A stretch of DNA of 64,000 bases from UBA5069 sp964560495 (GTDB taxonomy: Bacteria; Chloroflexota; Anaerolineae; Caldilineales; Caldilineaceae), in contig CAZLMM010000020.1 of assembly GCA_964560495.1 (NCBI GenBank), positions 1 to 64,000 on the forward strand, given 5' to 3'. Position numbers and translations under genes: made by a program. This document shows positions 20,491-30,262 of this stretch, one piece after another. Each line of letters opens with the position of its first letter. Positions within the stretch are counted from its first letter, which is position 1. The notes under the pieces are model-generated. The model had not been told where the DNA came from. It was given only the letters and a program-made list of their open reading frames with translations, and searched no databases.

Positions 20491-20602
20491 TCCCCATCAT
20501 CATTGCCCTTTTTGCTTTTTGCTCTTGGGCTATCTATTTCGTGGATCTGTGCTACACTGATGGGCGCCCCAATTCCCTTCTTCCAAAACATAGGAGACTG
20601 CA

Positions 20603-21664
20603 ATGACCTCTCGCCACGTTGGAGACGACCACTCGGCCTTGGCGCTCTTTCGCACTTTGCTATCGGTTCCGTCGCCTTCGGGCTTCGAGCATGGAATCGC
20701 CCGGCTGGTGCGCTCGCACCTGCAGAAACTTGGCTATGCGTCCACCACCGATGGCGCTGGGAATGTGTCCGTGCGCATTGCGGGCAGGCGTCCAGATGCT
20801 CCCCTGGCCTGCCTGGCCGCGCACATGGACGAGATCGGCTTCGTGGTGACCCAGGTTGAGGCGGACGGAACGCTGCGGGTGAATCGCTTGGGCGGTCTCT
20901 ATCCCTGGAAGCACGGCGAGGGGCCGGTGGAAATCATCGGCGATCAGGCCACAGTGACCGGCATGCTTTCCATGGGCTCGACCCACACCGCGCCGACCAA
21001 CCAGGCCGTCGAATGGGAGCGGGTGCGCATCATCACTGGCCTGTCGCCAGTGCAGATCAGCGCAGCCGGGGTGCGGCCAGGTTCAGCGGGCACGGCGGCG
21101 CGCAGTGTGTGCGGCCCAGTAATCTTTGGCAACCCCGGCGACCCGCTGGTCGCGGCGTGGACCTTCGATGACCGCATGGGGATCGTTGCCCTGCTGCGCC
21201 TGTTGGAGTGGATCGCGCACGAGAGCATTCAGCCACACCAGCCTCTGTTAGTGGCATTCACAACCGGCGAGGAAGTGGGAGGATTGGGCGCCAAAGTGTT
21301 GGCCCAGCGCGAACGACCGGAAGTCTTCATTGCGGTGGATGGCTGCCCCACACCGCCTGAAGCGCCCCTGCTCCTGGATGGACGCCCAGGCATCTGGACC
21401 CATGACCGCTATGGGCCTTACGATCAACAGCTTGTGCGCGACCTATGCGATCTGGCGCGCCAGGCCAAGACCGAACTCCAACCGGCGGTCTACAGCAGCA
21501 CAGCCAGCGACGCCAGCATGGTTATGAACACGGGGGGCGCGGCGCGCGCCGCCTGTTTTGGCCATGTACGCGAGAACAGTCACGGTTACGAAGTGGCGCG
21601 CCTAAGCGTCTTTGATCGTGTGTTTGACATCCTGGTGCGCTTTGTCGGCGAATGGCAAGCATAA
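20603..21664 (+). CDS. M42-family metallopeptidase (aminopeptidase)
   Basis: A 353-residue zinc/cobalt aminopeptidase of the M42 (TET/glutamyl aminopeptidase) group. Metal and catalytic motifs are AHMDEIGFVVT, WTFDDRMG, FTTGEEVGGLGAK and AVDG, with a C-terminal HVRENSHGYE. These enzymes form cytoplasmic tetrahedral dodecamers that trim peptides. AGGAGACTGCA precedes the ATG. TACACT upstream near 20551 may be a -10 element. Alone between the membrane module and the phasin-like gene. Confidence 0.92.
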   Translation: MTSRHVGDDHSALALFRTLLSVPSPSGFEHGIARLVRSHLQKLGYASTTDGAGNVSVRIAGRRPDAPLACLAAHMDEIGFVVTQVEADGTLRVNRLGGLYPWKHGEGPVEIIGDQATVTGMLSMGSTHTAPTNQAVEWERVRIITGLSPVQISAAGVRPGSAGTAARSVCGPVIFGNPGDPLVAAWTFDDRMGIVALLRLLEWIAHESIQPHQPLLVAFTTGEEVGGLGAKVLAQRERPEVFIAVDGCPTPPEAPLLLDGRPGIWTHDRYGPYDQQLVRDLCDLARQAKTELQPAVYSSTASDASMVMNTGGAARAACFGHVRENSHGYEVARLSVFDRVFDILVRFVGEWQA

Positions 21665-21735
21665 CAGCCAACAATCATCCCTCACTCCTGTGCTTGAACA
21701 ACAGAATCACAAACATAATTCATACAAAATAGCCC

Positions 21736-21764
21736 TTGACATCCGTGACGCAGTGCGTTATAAT
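21736..21764 (+). promoter_or_regulatory. Perfect-consensus sigma-70 promoter for the phasin-like gene
   Basis: TTGACA (21736-21741) and TATAAT (21759-21764) are both exact consensus hexamers with the ideal 17-base spacer. An A/T-rich stretch (about 21705-21731) upstream could act as an UP element. Predicted start of transcription about 21771, giving an 86-base leader with AGGAGA before the ATG at 21857. Confidence 0.85.
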
Positions 21765-21793
21765 CGTGACATAACGCACTGCGTCACGGATGT
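21739..21793. promoter_or_regulatory. 23-bp perfect inverted repeat overlapping the promoter (operator or leader hairpin)
   Basis: Arms at 21739-21761 and 21771-21793 are perfect reverse complements (arm core CCGTGACGCAGTGCGTTAT) with the 9-base centre AATCGTGAC. The left arm covers the spacer and parts of both promoter hexamers; the right arm starts at the predicted +1. A repressor bound here would block RNA polymerase. The arms are long for one dimeric site, so two stacked sites or a cruciform are also possible. Confidence 0.8.
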
Positions 21794-21856
21794 GACGACT
21801 GGAGACCTTGTTACAGATCCAGAAACAGGAATTGACTTAATATAAGGAGACTTTGT

Positions 21857-22465
21857 ATGACCGCTAATATCAATATGCGTGGCGTCCAGGAAAAGATTGA
21901 GGACAACGCCAAAGAAGTGAGCATGATGAGCCGCAAGGCGTTTCTGGCCTATTTGGGTGCGTTGGGCATGGCCTATGATTTCGCCAAATCGGTGATCAAT
22001 GATGGGCCGGCGTGGCTGGAGAAAGCCGAAAAGCGCGGCGAGATCGTCGAAAAAGAGCTCATGAAAGCCTTTGAGGCCTATCAGAAGGATTTTCCCGGCG
22101 AGATGAAGAAACTGGCTTCCACCATCGAGACCAATGTCAACACAATGACGAAGGAAGTCGGCGGCCAGGCTGAGAAGTTCGTGACTCGCTTCGACTTTGG
22201 CAAGCGAGGCGCCGTCAGTGAAGTCGTAGAGGACATCCAGGTCAACGGCAACGGCGCAGTTGCTTCGGCTGCTGAGGTCAAGGAGAGCGTGATCAATGCT
22301 GTTTGGGCTGGCTATGACGAAATGAATGTCAAGGATATCGTCGCCGGTTTGGAGAGCTTGAGCCCAGAGAACCTGGTCAAGGTGCGCGAGTATGAGGCCG
22401 AGACCAAGAATCGTATCACAGTGCTGCGAGAGATCGACGCCCGCATGCAGGCCATGACCGTATAG
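21857..22465 (+). CDS. Phasin-like / DUF8129-type helical protein
   Basis: The 202-residue product is almost entirely helical and charged. The N-terminal part (about 20-120) resembles phasin-like or granule-associated coiled proteins, with a hydrophobic FLAYLGALGMAYDFAK patch. After an Ala-rich hinge, the C-terminal 45 residues (YDEMNVKDIVAGLESLSPENLVKVREYE...NRITVLREIDARM) match the YDxLxxxxIxxxLxxLSxxELxxVRxYExxxxNRxTVLxxI pattern I associate with DUF8129 in actinobacterial and Chloroflexota proteins. A structural role on storage granules or membranes is plausible but unproven. It has by far the strongest promoter in the window, so the product is probably abundant under some condition. Terminator at 22588. 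Confidence 0.65.
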   Translation: MTANINMRGVQEKIEDNAKEVSMMSRKAFLAYLGALGMAYDFAKSVINDGPAWLEKAEKRGEIVEKELMKAFEAYQKDFPGEMKKLASTIETNVNTMTKEVGGQAEKFVTRFDFGKRGAVSEVVEDIQVNGNGAVASAAEVKESVINAVWAGYDEMNVKDIVAGLESLSPENLVKVREYEAETKNRITVLREIDARMQAMTV

Positions 22466-22587
22466 ATGAATGGTCAATGGATCATCAGTCATTGTCTGGT
22501 GTTCCACAACCTCTGTCGTTTGGCAAGCCGATAATGCGTTACACCGAACGACGAGGTCAATCTCCTCTTTCACCTCCTCTCTGAAGA

Positions 22588-22631
22588 CGAAGGGCGCTCG
22601 CAAGGACGCCCTTCGCTTTCCTCCTCTTTTT
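22588..22631 (+). terminator. Rho-independent-type terminator
   Basis: CGAAGGGCG (22588-22596) and CGCCCTTCG (22607-22615) form a 9-bp stem, followed by the pyrimidine tract CTTTCCTCCTCTTTTT. It ends the phasin-like transcript just before recX. Confidence 0.65.
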
Positions 22632-22635
22632 GCGT

Positions 22636-22641
22636 TATACT
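22636..22641 (+). promoter_or_regulatory. -10 box placing the recX transcript start at or beside its ATG
   Basis: TATACT ends 6 bases before the ATG at 22648, and no Shine-Dalgarno sequence is present, so a leaderless recX message is likely. No convincing -35 is seen. Confidence 0.4.
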
Positions 22642-22647
22642 ACCCCC

Positions 22648-23265
22648 ATGGAAAAGCAAGTCAGCGCGCTCACCGCACAGCAGCGCAGCAACGACCGGAT
22701 CAATGTCTTCCTCGACGGGCAATACGCCTTTTCTCTACAGTTGAAGGCCGCGGCGCATCTGCGCGTCGGACAGAAGCTAAATCCCAACGACATTGAGCGC
22801 CTGCTCCATGAGGACGAATGCCTGCGCGCCTATCAGAAGGCTCTGGGACATCTCGCTGGCCGCCCCCACAGTCAATCTGAAATTGCCCGCTTCCTGATGA
22901 GCAAGCGTTTTTCGCAAGAAGCCATCGACGCCGCTATGCTCCGCCTGCAGCAAGACGGCCTGGTCGATGACGCCGACTTCGCCCGTTTCTGGACAGAGAA
23001 CCGCACCGCGTTTCGCCCACGCAGCGCTCGCGCCATTCGCTTTGAACTGCGACAGAAAGGCGTCGCGAATGAGGAGATCGACGCCGCGCTGGTGGAAGTC
23101 GATGATGAAGAGGCAGCCTGGGCTGCCATTCAGCCAAAGCTGAACGCATGGTCCAATCTAGCGCCGGAAGAGTTCAATCGCAAGGTGCAAGGATTTCTTG
23201 GCCGGCGAGGCTTCGACTTCGAGACTGTGCGCGCAACGTTGCAGCGAATCCAGAGGGAGGAGTGA
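22648..23265 (+). CDS. recX: RecA regulatory protein RecX
   Basis: A 205-residue, Arg- and Glu-rich helical protein with the RecX three-helix repeats: CLRAYQKALGHLAGRPHSQSEIARFLMSKRFSQEAIDAAMLRLQQDGLVDDADFARFW, then RPRSARAIRFELRQKGVANEEIDAAL, then a third at the C-terminal end. RecX binds RecA filaments and limits recombination. The ATG at 22648 was chosen over an upstream TTG. The N-terminal 45 residues (VSALTAQQRSNDRINVFLDGQYAFSL) are the beta extension common in non-proteobacterial RecX. It heads a run of five overlapping or closely spaced genes; recA itself is not in the window. Confidence 0.9.
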   Translation: MEKQVSALTAQQRSNDRINVFLDGQYAFSLQLKAAAHLRVGQKLNPNDIERLLHEDECLRAYQKALGHLAGRPHSQSEIARFLMSKRFSQEAIDAAMLRLQQDGLVDDADFARFWTENRTAFRPRSARAIRFELRQKGVANEEIDAALVEVDDEEAAWAAIQPKLNAWSNLAPEEFNRKVQGFLGRRGFDFETVRATLQRIQREE

Positions 23266-24638
23266 TGACATCGCTGGCCGCACGCATGGCCGCTACCGGC
23301 ATCGGCTTTGCTGGCATCGATGGGGTCTGGTGGCTGCCTGCCGCCCAGCCATTTCCACTACCCGTCGCTGCCCAAAGCGGTCTGGTCGACGCAGGACGTG
23401 CAATCTTCGCCCTGCTGGATGCCGTGCGCCAGCTCTTCGACACTCCGACTGGCGATGTATGCGGCTTGACATCGCTCTTGCTGTACAAGACGCCCGACAC
23501 GATTAGCCAATGGCGCGACCGCTCGCCGGTGACATTTCTGCGTCCAGATTTTCAATTGACGCTTGATAATCAGACACTGGGCAGTGTGGGTTTTGCGGCC
23601 ACTGAGCTAGAGATCTGCCCTTCGGCGCAAGGTTATGCTCACGCCATGCAGGTCGGCTACAACCTGCCCACGGATCTCGCGGATGCGTTCGAGGCGTTTC
23701 TCGACAGACGCGAACTGCTCTTTGTCAGTACTCATCAGTGGAGCGAGTTTCTCTTCGAGCAATTGGCTTTTTGTCGCGCCCTGGCCGAACGAGGCGTCCA
23801 CGCACATCTTCTGCTCGATCGCCCCATCGCCGCCATCGCCGACGACGCGCTGCACGAACGTTGCTGGCAGCCGCCCATTTTCGGCGTGCGGAGAAAGCCG
23901 GCCAACTGGAACCCCGATGTGCTCTCACGATTGCGCCGCGCCGGGCTGGAAGAGTTCATCTATCCCAGAGACGATGCGTGGCCGGCGGCGGTTGGTTCGC
24001 CAGCGGTCTTTCGCTTTGGTTATCTTGAGTGCTTCTCTGAACGCCATCTGGGGCAGATGATGGGCTGGCAGCGCAACGGCGCAACGTTTCTCAACCCAAT
24101 TTCCTTCATCTATGACAGCAAAGTCCTCATGGCGGCGCTCGCCATGGACCCAGTGCGGATCGCAGTGGAGAATTCCACGCCGGGCGCATTGGCCGTGCTC
24201 GACCGCGTCATTCCCGAAACATTGTTGCTGACCAATGAGGTCATCCAGCGAGTGCAGGCGGAAAAGGATGATTGGGTCATCAAGTTCGCCGGTTTCGACG
24301 GCGGCAACCAGGCTTGGGGCGGTCGCAGTCTGCTCATTGGGGCCCAGTGCTCGCGCAGCGAGTGGGAGATCCTCCTCACGCACGCAGCTGGGCTGTCATG
24401 GCCGGTTGTTGCCCAGCGGATCGTTCCCTCGCTCAAGATAGAAATCGACTACTACGATGGCGAGGAGCAGCACAGGACGCTAAAACAGGGCGCAACCAGG
24501 CTGCGCGTCTTTTTCATGCGCGGCCCATCTGGGGCGGTCATCCCCTGCGGCGCGCATGTAACGGTTTCAGGCGGGACGATGCAGGTGTCGGAAGGAACAG
24601 ACGCAGTGCAGACGCCGGTGGCTTGGGGTGGGGAGTAA
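23265..24638 (+). CDS. ATP-grasp-like protein of unknown function
   Basis: A 457-residue soluble protein whose start overlaps the recX stop by one base, with GGGAGG upstream. The second half contains DWVIKFAGFDGGNQAWGGRSLLIG, which looks like the glycine-rich ATP-binding loop of an ATP-grasp fold, and VVAQRIVPSLKIEIDYYDGEEQHRTLKQGATRLRVFFM, which resembles the later ATP-grasp core strands. The first 200 residues are not recognised. If correct it would ligate a carboxylate to an amine at the cost of ATP. The adjacent GNAT/nitrilase fusion suggests amide-bond chemistry on a common small molecule; that is inference. Confidence 0.5.
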   Translation: MTSLAARMAATGIGFAGIDGVWWLPAAQPFPLPVAAQSGLVDAGRAIFALLDAVRQLFDTPTGDVCGLTSLLLYKTPDTISQWRDRSPVTFLRPDFQLTLDNQTLGSVGFAATELEICPSAQGYAHAMQVGYNLPTDLADAFEAFLDRRELLFVSTHQWSEFLFEQLAFCRALAERGVHAHLLLDRPIAAIADDALHERCWQPPIFGVRRKPANWNPDVLSRLRRAGLEEFIYPRDDAWPAAVGSPAVFRFGYLECFSERHLGQMMGWQRNGATFLNPISFIYDSKVLMAALAMDPVRIAVENSTPGALAVLDRVIPETLLLTNEVIQRVQAEKDDWVIKFAGFDGGNQAWGGRSLLIGAQCSRSEWEILLTHAAGLSWPVVAQRIVPSLKIEIDYYDGEEQHRTLKQGATRLRVFFMRGPSGAVIPCGAHVTVSGGTMQVSEGTDAVQTPVAWGGE

Positions 24639-24649
24639 GCGAGGTTAGT

Positions 24650-26214
<1,565 letters not shown>

Positions 26215-26218
<4 letters not shown>

Positions 26219-27015
26219 CGACAACACTGCGCATCACTTCCTGCCAGGCGCCGAATTCCGAATATATCATGCGAGAGACGGCGCGCTATTTGGGGACGCG
26301 ATTGGGCGTGAAGATCGACTACGTCGAAGAGTGCGAGTGGCCGGAGCGGTACGCCCGCCTGGACGCCGGCGACATCCACGCAGCGTGGATTTGCGGCGCG
26401 CCCTACGTGCGGCGGGTTGCGAGTCGTGCGCCCTCCATCGAACTGCTGGCCGCGCCCGTCTGGCGAGCGCCCCGCTATGGAGATCAGCCAGTCTACTTTT
26501 CCGATGTGATGGTGCGCAACGACCACCCTGCCCAATCGTTCGCCGACCTGCGCGGCGCGACCTTCGCCTATAATGAACCCGGGTCGTTGTCCGGCTATGA
26601 GGCGGTGCGTTTTCACCTGGCAATGCTGGGCGAGCGAAGCAGCTACTTTGGTCGAGTGGTCGCCAGCGGCTCGCATCAACGTTCCCTGCGGCTCATCCTG
26701 GCGGGTAAGGTGGACGCCGCGGCGATCGATACGACCGTGCTGGAAGAGGAGTTGCGCGCTGACCCTGACCTGGCGCATCATTTGCGCGCAATCGCGACGC
26801 TGGGGCCTAGCCCCATGCCGCCGTGGGTGGCGTCGCTGGCTCTATCGGCAGATCTGCGCGCTGTGCTGCGCCAGGCGCTCATTGCCATACACGAGGATGA
26901 AGCCGGCGCGGCCATCCTCGCCGTTACGCCGGTCGCCCGCTTTGCTGCGGTCAGCGACGAGGACTATGAGTCCGTGCGGCGTATGCTGCGGCTGGCGGAG
27001 CAGGTTCATTTGTGA
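26215..27015 (+). CDS. PhnD-like periplasmic-binding-fold protein lacking a signal peptide
   Basis: The 266-residue protein has the fold pattern of phosphate/phosphonate-binding proteins (PhnD/PtxB): EYIMRETARYLGTRLGVKIDYVE at the start, DIHAAWICGAPYVRR, VYFSDVMVRNDHPAQSFADLRGATFAYNEPGSLSGYEA, and GKVDAAAIDTTVLE. Unlike transporter components it begins directly with the first strand (MTTTLRITSCQAPNS), with no export signal or lipobox, and no ABC permease or ATPase is adjacent. A cytoplasmic small-molecule sensor or scavenger is suggested. Overlaps both neighbours by 4 bases. Confidence 0.75.
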
Positions 27016-27671
27016 CATTGTTCATGAGACCCGCCACACTGACGCACGACCTTCTCCTCTACGCTGTGGAGCATCTCACTGCCCGGGATGACGATCTGGC
27101 GCAGATCGCCGCGCGCCACGGCCCGCCGCCTTTGTGGGCGCGCACGCCCGGCTTTCCCACCCTGCTTCATATCATCCTGGAACAGCAAGTGTCGCTAGCG
27201 TCGGCGCGGGCGGCCTTCGCCCGGCTGTCCAGCCTGGCCGCGCCGCTCACACCCGCCCGCTTCCTGGAATTGAGCGACGACGCGCTCAAGGGCGCAGGCT
27301 TCAGCCGCCAGAAGACAACCTATGGCCGCGAGCTGGCGCTGGCCGTGGTGGAAGGCCGCCTCGACCTGGATGAGCTGGAAGAGCTGGAGGACAGGGAGGT
27401 GGAGCGGCGGTTGATGGCGCTCAAGGGCATTGGCCCGTGGACCGCCAACATCTATCTGCTCATGGCGTTAGGCAGACCCGATATCTGGCCGCCTCACGAC
27501 CTGGCGCTGGCTGTGGCTACCCAGCGGGTCAAGCGCCTGCCTGCCCGCCCCACTAGCGATGATCTGCATCGAATGGCCGAAGGGTGGCGTCCCTGGCGGG
27601 CGGTGGCGGCGCGACTCCTCTGGCATGATTATCTGAGCGATGGGACTGTAAAGAAGACGGATGAAGCATGA
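27012..27671 (+). CDS. DNA-3-methyladenine glycosylase (HhH-GPD family, AlkA-like)
   Basis: A 219-residue base-excision glycosylase. The helix-hairpin-helix is LMALKGIGPWTANIYLLMALG, followed by PDIWPPHDLALAVA, whose Asp is the catalytic residue in this superfamily. PTLLHIILEQQVSLASARAAFARL is the AlkA-type helix. It lacks the N-terminal TBP-like domain of E. coli AlkA, as do many bacterial short versions. GTG start at 27012 overlaps the upstream stop; an in-frame ATG (MRPATL) lies at 27024. It ends the recX-headed operon, which thereby joins two DNA-maintenance genes with three metabolic-looking ones. Confidence 0.9.
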   Translation: MTLFMRPATLTHDLLLYAVEHLTARDDDLAQIAARHGPPPLWARTPGFPTLLHIILEQQVSLASARAAFARLSSLAAPLTPARFLELSDDALKGAGFSRQKTTYGRELALAVVEGRLDLDELEELEDREVERRLMALKGIGPWTANIYLLMALGRPDIWPPHDLALAVATQRVKRLPARPTSDDLHRMAEGWRPWRAVAARLLWHDYLSDGTVKKTDEA

Positions 27672-27675
27672 GGCA

Positions 27676-28158
27676 TTATTCCACCAACGACAAGCGCGCT
27701 TCGATCTCTCCGTCGATCAGCTGACCTGTCGGTTGGAAGCCTGCGCGGGCGCAAAGATGGGCCATGACCGGGTTGCCTGGGTCATAGCTGATCTCAATGA
27801 CGTGCGCCCCTGGCTGCGCCCTAATCCGCTCGATCACTTGCTTCATGGCTGCGCAACCGTAGCCCCGCCCCTGGTAACGCGCATCGATCATAAAGCGTAG
27901 CACGTGAAATACCCCTGACCTGGCATGGCTGTGATGTGGAGGGACGCCGCTCTCCGGCCAGCAACCATAGAGCACAAAGCCAACCATGACCTCGTCGGCA
28001 TAGACAGCATAGGGTTGCCACCAGCGTTCAGCATAGGCTTGAGCGAGGGAGACCTGATTGGGGGAGACAAAGCCAATGCGCTGCTGTTCTTCAGTGGGCG
28101 CAAGCTCGATGCACTCGACCCAGTTGTCGCAGGTAATTGGCCGCAGCGTTACCTTCAT
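27676..28158 (-). CDS. GNAT-family N-acetyltransferase (polyamine-acetyltransferase-like)
   Basis: A 160-residue single GNAT domain. The opening VTLRPITCDNWVECIELAPTEEQQ..FVSPNQVSLAQAYAE is typical of the Blt/spermidine-acetyltransferase subgroup, and RFMIDARYQGRGYGCAAMKQVIERI is the acetyl-CoA-binding motif A. Convergent with the glycosylase gene, 4 bases apart. Substrate assignment to polyamines is tentative. Confidence 0.82.
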   Translation of the reverse strand: MKVTLRPITCDNWVECIELAPTEEQQRIGFVSPNQVSLAQAYAERWWQPYAVYADEVMVGFVLYGCWPESGVPPHHSHARSGVFHVLRFMIDARYQGRGYGCAAMKQVIERIRAQPGAHVIEISYDPGNPVMAHLCARAGFQPTGQLIDGEIEARLSLVE

Positions 28159-28260
28159 ATCGTCTCCGTCCGTGCAGTGGGAGTTGGGTTGCCAAGGAAA
28201 CTGCCTCGGGGGATGGAGGCGCGGGTCGCCAGCGGCTTTTCGAGAATGAATGCACTAAGC

Positions 28261-28548
28261 TCAGGCCAGCTGGGCAACTGGCTGAACATCAGCTTCCCAC
28301 TGAACTTGCTGAACAACGCGCACACGTTTCTTCATCATAATGTGGACGCGCTGGATGCCAGGAGGCGAAGGCGTGGCCTCTGCCAGATCAAGGTTGGCTT
28401 GATTGAACTCCGGATCGTCCACGTCCATCAAGATGAGCAACGCTTGATCGGGTATCCTGTCGAGGATCTCTGGATGCTCGAAAACATAGCGATTGAACTC
28501 CGCGCTCAACTCGAAGATCTTATCAATCAATAGAGAGTCGGTGCTCAT
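28261..28548 (-). CDS. Small acidic protein, second gene of a coupled pair (DUF5647-like)
   Basis: A 95-residue protein: LIDKIFELSAEFNRYVFEHPEILDRIPDQALLILMDVDDPEFNQANLDLAE resembles the small DUF5647-type proteins I know from cyanobacteria and Chloroflexota, with an added basic C-terminal tail (KKRVRVVQQV). Its ATG overlaps the stop of the upstream gene (ATGA), so the two are translated together. A toxin-antitoxin-like pairing is possible but unproven. Confidence 0.6.
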   Translation of the reverse strand: MSTDSLLIDKIFELSAEFNRYVFEHPEILDRIPDQALLILMDVDDPEFNQANLDLAEATPSPPGIQRVHIMMKKRVRVVQQVQWEADVQPVAQLA

Positions 28549-28862
28549 TCTGTACTCCAATGCTGATAGCGAAGAGCATAGAAACGATAATTGGTCCGCA
28601 AATCCTGTAAGGCAAAATTGAAAGCATCCTCGTTGTTGGCAAATAGCATGGGCGGCGTCTTGATTTGAGAACCATCAGGTCTGAGGTCATCCCGATGCAC
28701 AAATTGATGTGCGTTGTCATAGCGCACGATGGGTGTCCAGACATAATTGATCAGCATCTCCAATTGCACGACAAATTGCAGTATCCTGCCTCGATCCTTA
28801 CGATATCGCACGCGCAGCGACATGGCGTCTGGTAGCGCAATGAAGAATTCGCTGTCATTCAT
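28545..28862 (-). CDS. Small protein, first gene of a coupled pair (DUF7718-like)
   Basis: A 105-residue protein with a likely beta-rich core: MSLRVRYRKDRGRILQFVVQLEMLINYVWTPIVRYDNAHQFVHRDDLRPDG. The VVQLE...PIVRYD.AH..VHRD pattern resembles DUF7718-type proteins; I am not certain of the name. TAGAAT on this strand (28877-28872) ends 9 bases before the ATG and there is no ribosome site, so a short or absent leader is likely. Functionally unknown; the ATGA overlap with 28261-28548 is the best clue. Confidence 0.6.
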   Translation of the reverse strand: MNDSEFFIALPDAMSLRVRYRKDRGRILQFVVQLEMLINYVWTPIVRYDNAHQFVHRDDLRPDGSQIKTPPMLFANNEDAFNFALQDLRTNYRFYALRYQHWSTE

Positions 28863-28906
28863 AGCCGGGATATTCTACATCGGTGGCCAGGAATCACGTA
28901 TTCGGT

Positions 28907-29725
28907 TCACTCGCCAATCAACAACTCCGCCGTCACCGGATAATGGTCACTGACGTAGATTGGCGGCTCGGCGTCGCGTACGATGGTGCAGGAAATGACC
29001 TGCACCGGCAGCCGCCCAGAACGCGCCATGATCCAGTCAACGCGCCAGAAAACCTGGCCGCCCCACTCCAACGCAAAGTAGTTGACGCCCTGAAAGCCAT
29101 GAAACGTGCTCGACTCGACCGAATCGGCATGACCGGCGGCGCGATGGGCGTCTACAAAGCCGGCCGTCAGCAAGCTGCGGTAGATCGGCGACCAGGGGTT
29201 GCAGTTGAAATCGCCGGCCATGATCACCGGCAGCGCGCCGTTGGTCTCCAGGGACGCAATCTGCTGCAAATTGCGTGCATTGCCCGCCAGCCGCGCGCCC
29301 TCGCTCACGTCATTCAGGTGCGTGGTCAGATAGACGAACTCGACGCCATCATCCCGGCAGCGTAACTTGACCCAGGTCGTGCTCATCAGGATGTCATCTT
29401 CCAGATCGGTCAGATGGGGCAGATCGCTGGCCGGCAGCCAGATGAAGCCGTGGTCGAGCAGATCAAAGCGTTCCTCGCTCCACAGGATAGCCATGCCTTC
29501 GCCGTTCTCATTGGCGATGGCGTGTCCGTAGCCGGTGAGTTCCTGCCGATAGGTCGCCCAGTGCTCCGGCTCGAACTCCTGGAAACCGATGACATCGGGC
29601 CTGTAACGTTTGATCGTCTTGACATTGAAGGCGGCGCGGTTGGCCCACACGTCGGAGAAATGCTCGATGTATTCTTCTGAAATGGTATTGAAGTTGTTGA
29701 GCGTCATCACGCGTAGTAAGGTCAT
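28907..29725 (-). CDS. Endonuclease/exonuclease/phosphatase-family protein
   Basis: The 272-residue product shows the EEP fold order: LRVMTLNNFN, DVIGFQEFEPEHWATY (metal-binding Glu), THLNDVS, PVIMAGDFNCNPWSPIYRSLL (Asp and Asn), VDWIMAR and SDHYPVTAEL (catalytic Asp-His). No signal peptide. Family members cleave phosphodiesters in DNA, RNA, lipids or sugars; the substrate cannot be assigned. Twelve bases downstream of the Nudix gene, so probably co-transcribed. Confidence 0.88.
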   Translation of the reverse strand: MTLLRVMTLNNFNTISEEYIEHFSDVWANRAAFNVKTIKRYRPDVIGFQEFEPEHWATYRQELTGYGHAIANENGEGMAILWSEERFDLLDHGFIWLPASDLPHLTDLEDDILMSTTWVKLRCRDDGVEFVYLTTHLNDVSEGARLAGNARNLQQIASLETNGALPVIMAGDFNCNPWSPIYRSLLTAGFVDAHRAAGHADSVESSTFHGFQGVNYFALEWGGQVFWRVDWIMARSGRLPVQVISCTIVRDAEPPIYVSDHYPVTAELLIGE

Positions 29726-29737
29726 GGTGTCGTTGCC

Positions 29738-30178
29738 TCAAGGTTCATGAGAGTTGAAAGATGACGAACGCCAGACGCGAATATAGTCCAGACCAGCCTT
29801 GAAGACCGGATGCCAGGTCTCGTCTGGCTCTTGATCGAGCGGTTGCCAGAAAAAGTGGAAGATGTGACCGCCGCCATCGGTGGTGAAGTGATCCCATTCG
29901 TCTGCCAGGGGAGCGCTGGGCTGGCACAAAAACACATGCCATCGCTGTTCTGCTTCGTCCATGTCCAGGTCGCCGATCTTTTCCACCACGACGGCGTGGT
30001 CGATGCCTGATTCCTCGGCCAATTCTCGCAGCGCGCCAACCTCTGGGCGTTCGCCCGCTTCCAACGTGCCCTTGATCAGCTGTGTACCCGCCCGAGGATG
30101 CCTGAAGGCAAGAATCGACCATACGTCACTGTGTTTGCGCAAGATGACAGGACAGACCTTTCGGGTATAATGGTTCAT
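29738..30178 (-). CDS. Nudix hydrolase
   Basis: A 146-residue protein with an intact Nudix box, GTLEAGERPEVGALRELAEE followed by SGI (GX5EX7REUXEEXGU). The N-terminal VCPVILRKHSDVWSILAFRHPRAGTQLIKG fits the first strands of the fold. Family members hydrolyse nucleoside diphosphate derivatives. First gene of a pair with the EEP phosphoesterase. Confidence 0.9.
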   Translation of the reverse strand: MNHYTRKVCPVILRKHSDVWSILAFRHPRAGTQLIKGTLEAGERPEVGALRELAEESGIDHAVVVEKIGDLDMDEAEQRWHVFLCQPSAPLADEWDHFTTDGGGHIFHFFWQPLDQEPDETWHPVFKAGLDYIRVWRSSSFNSHEP

Positions 30179-30262
30179 GAGGTTTGGATGTTGATGGGGG
30201 CTGTAATATTCAAACAGGCTCTATACGACAATCGTGGGCGACAACCGCCAGGAATGAGATTC

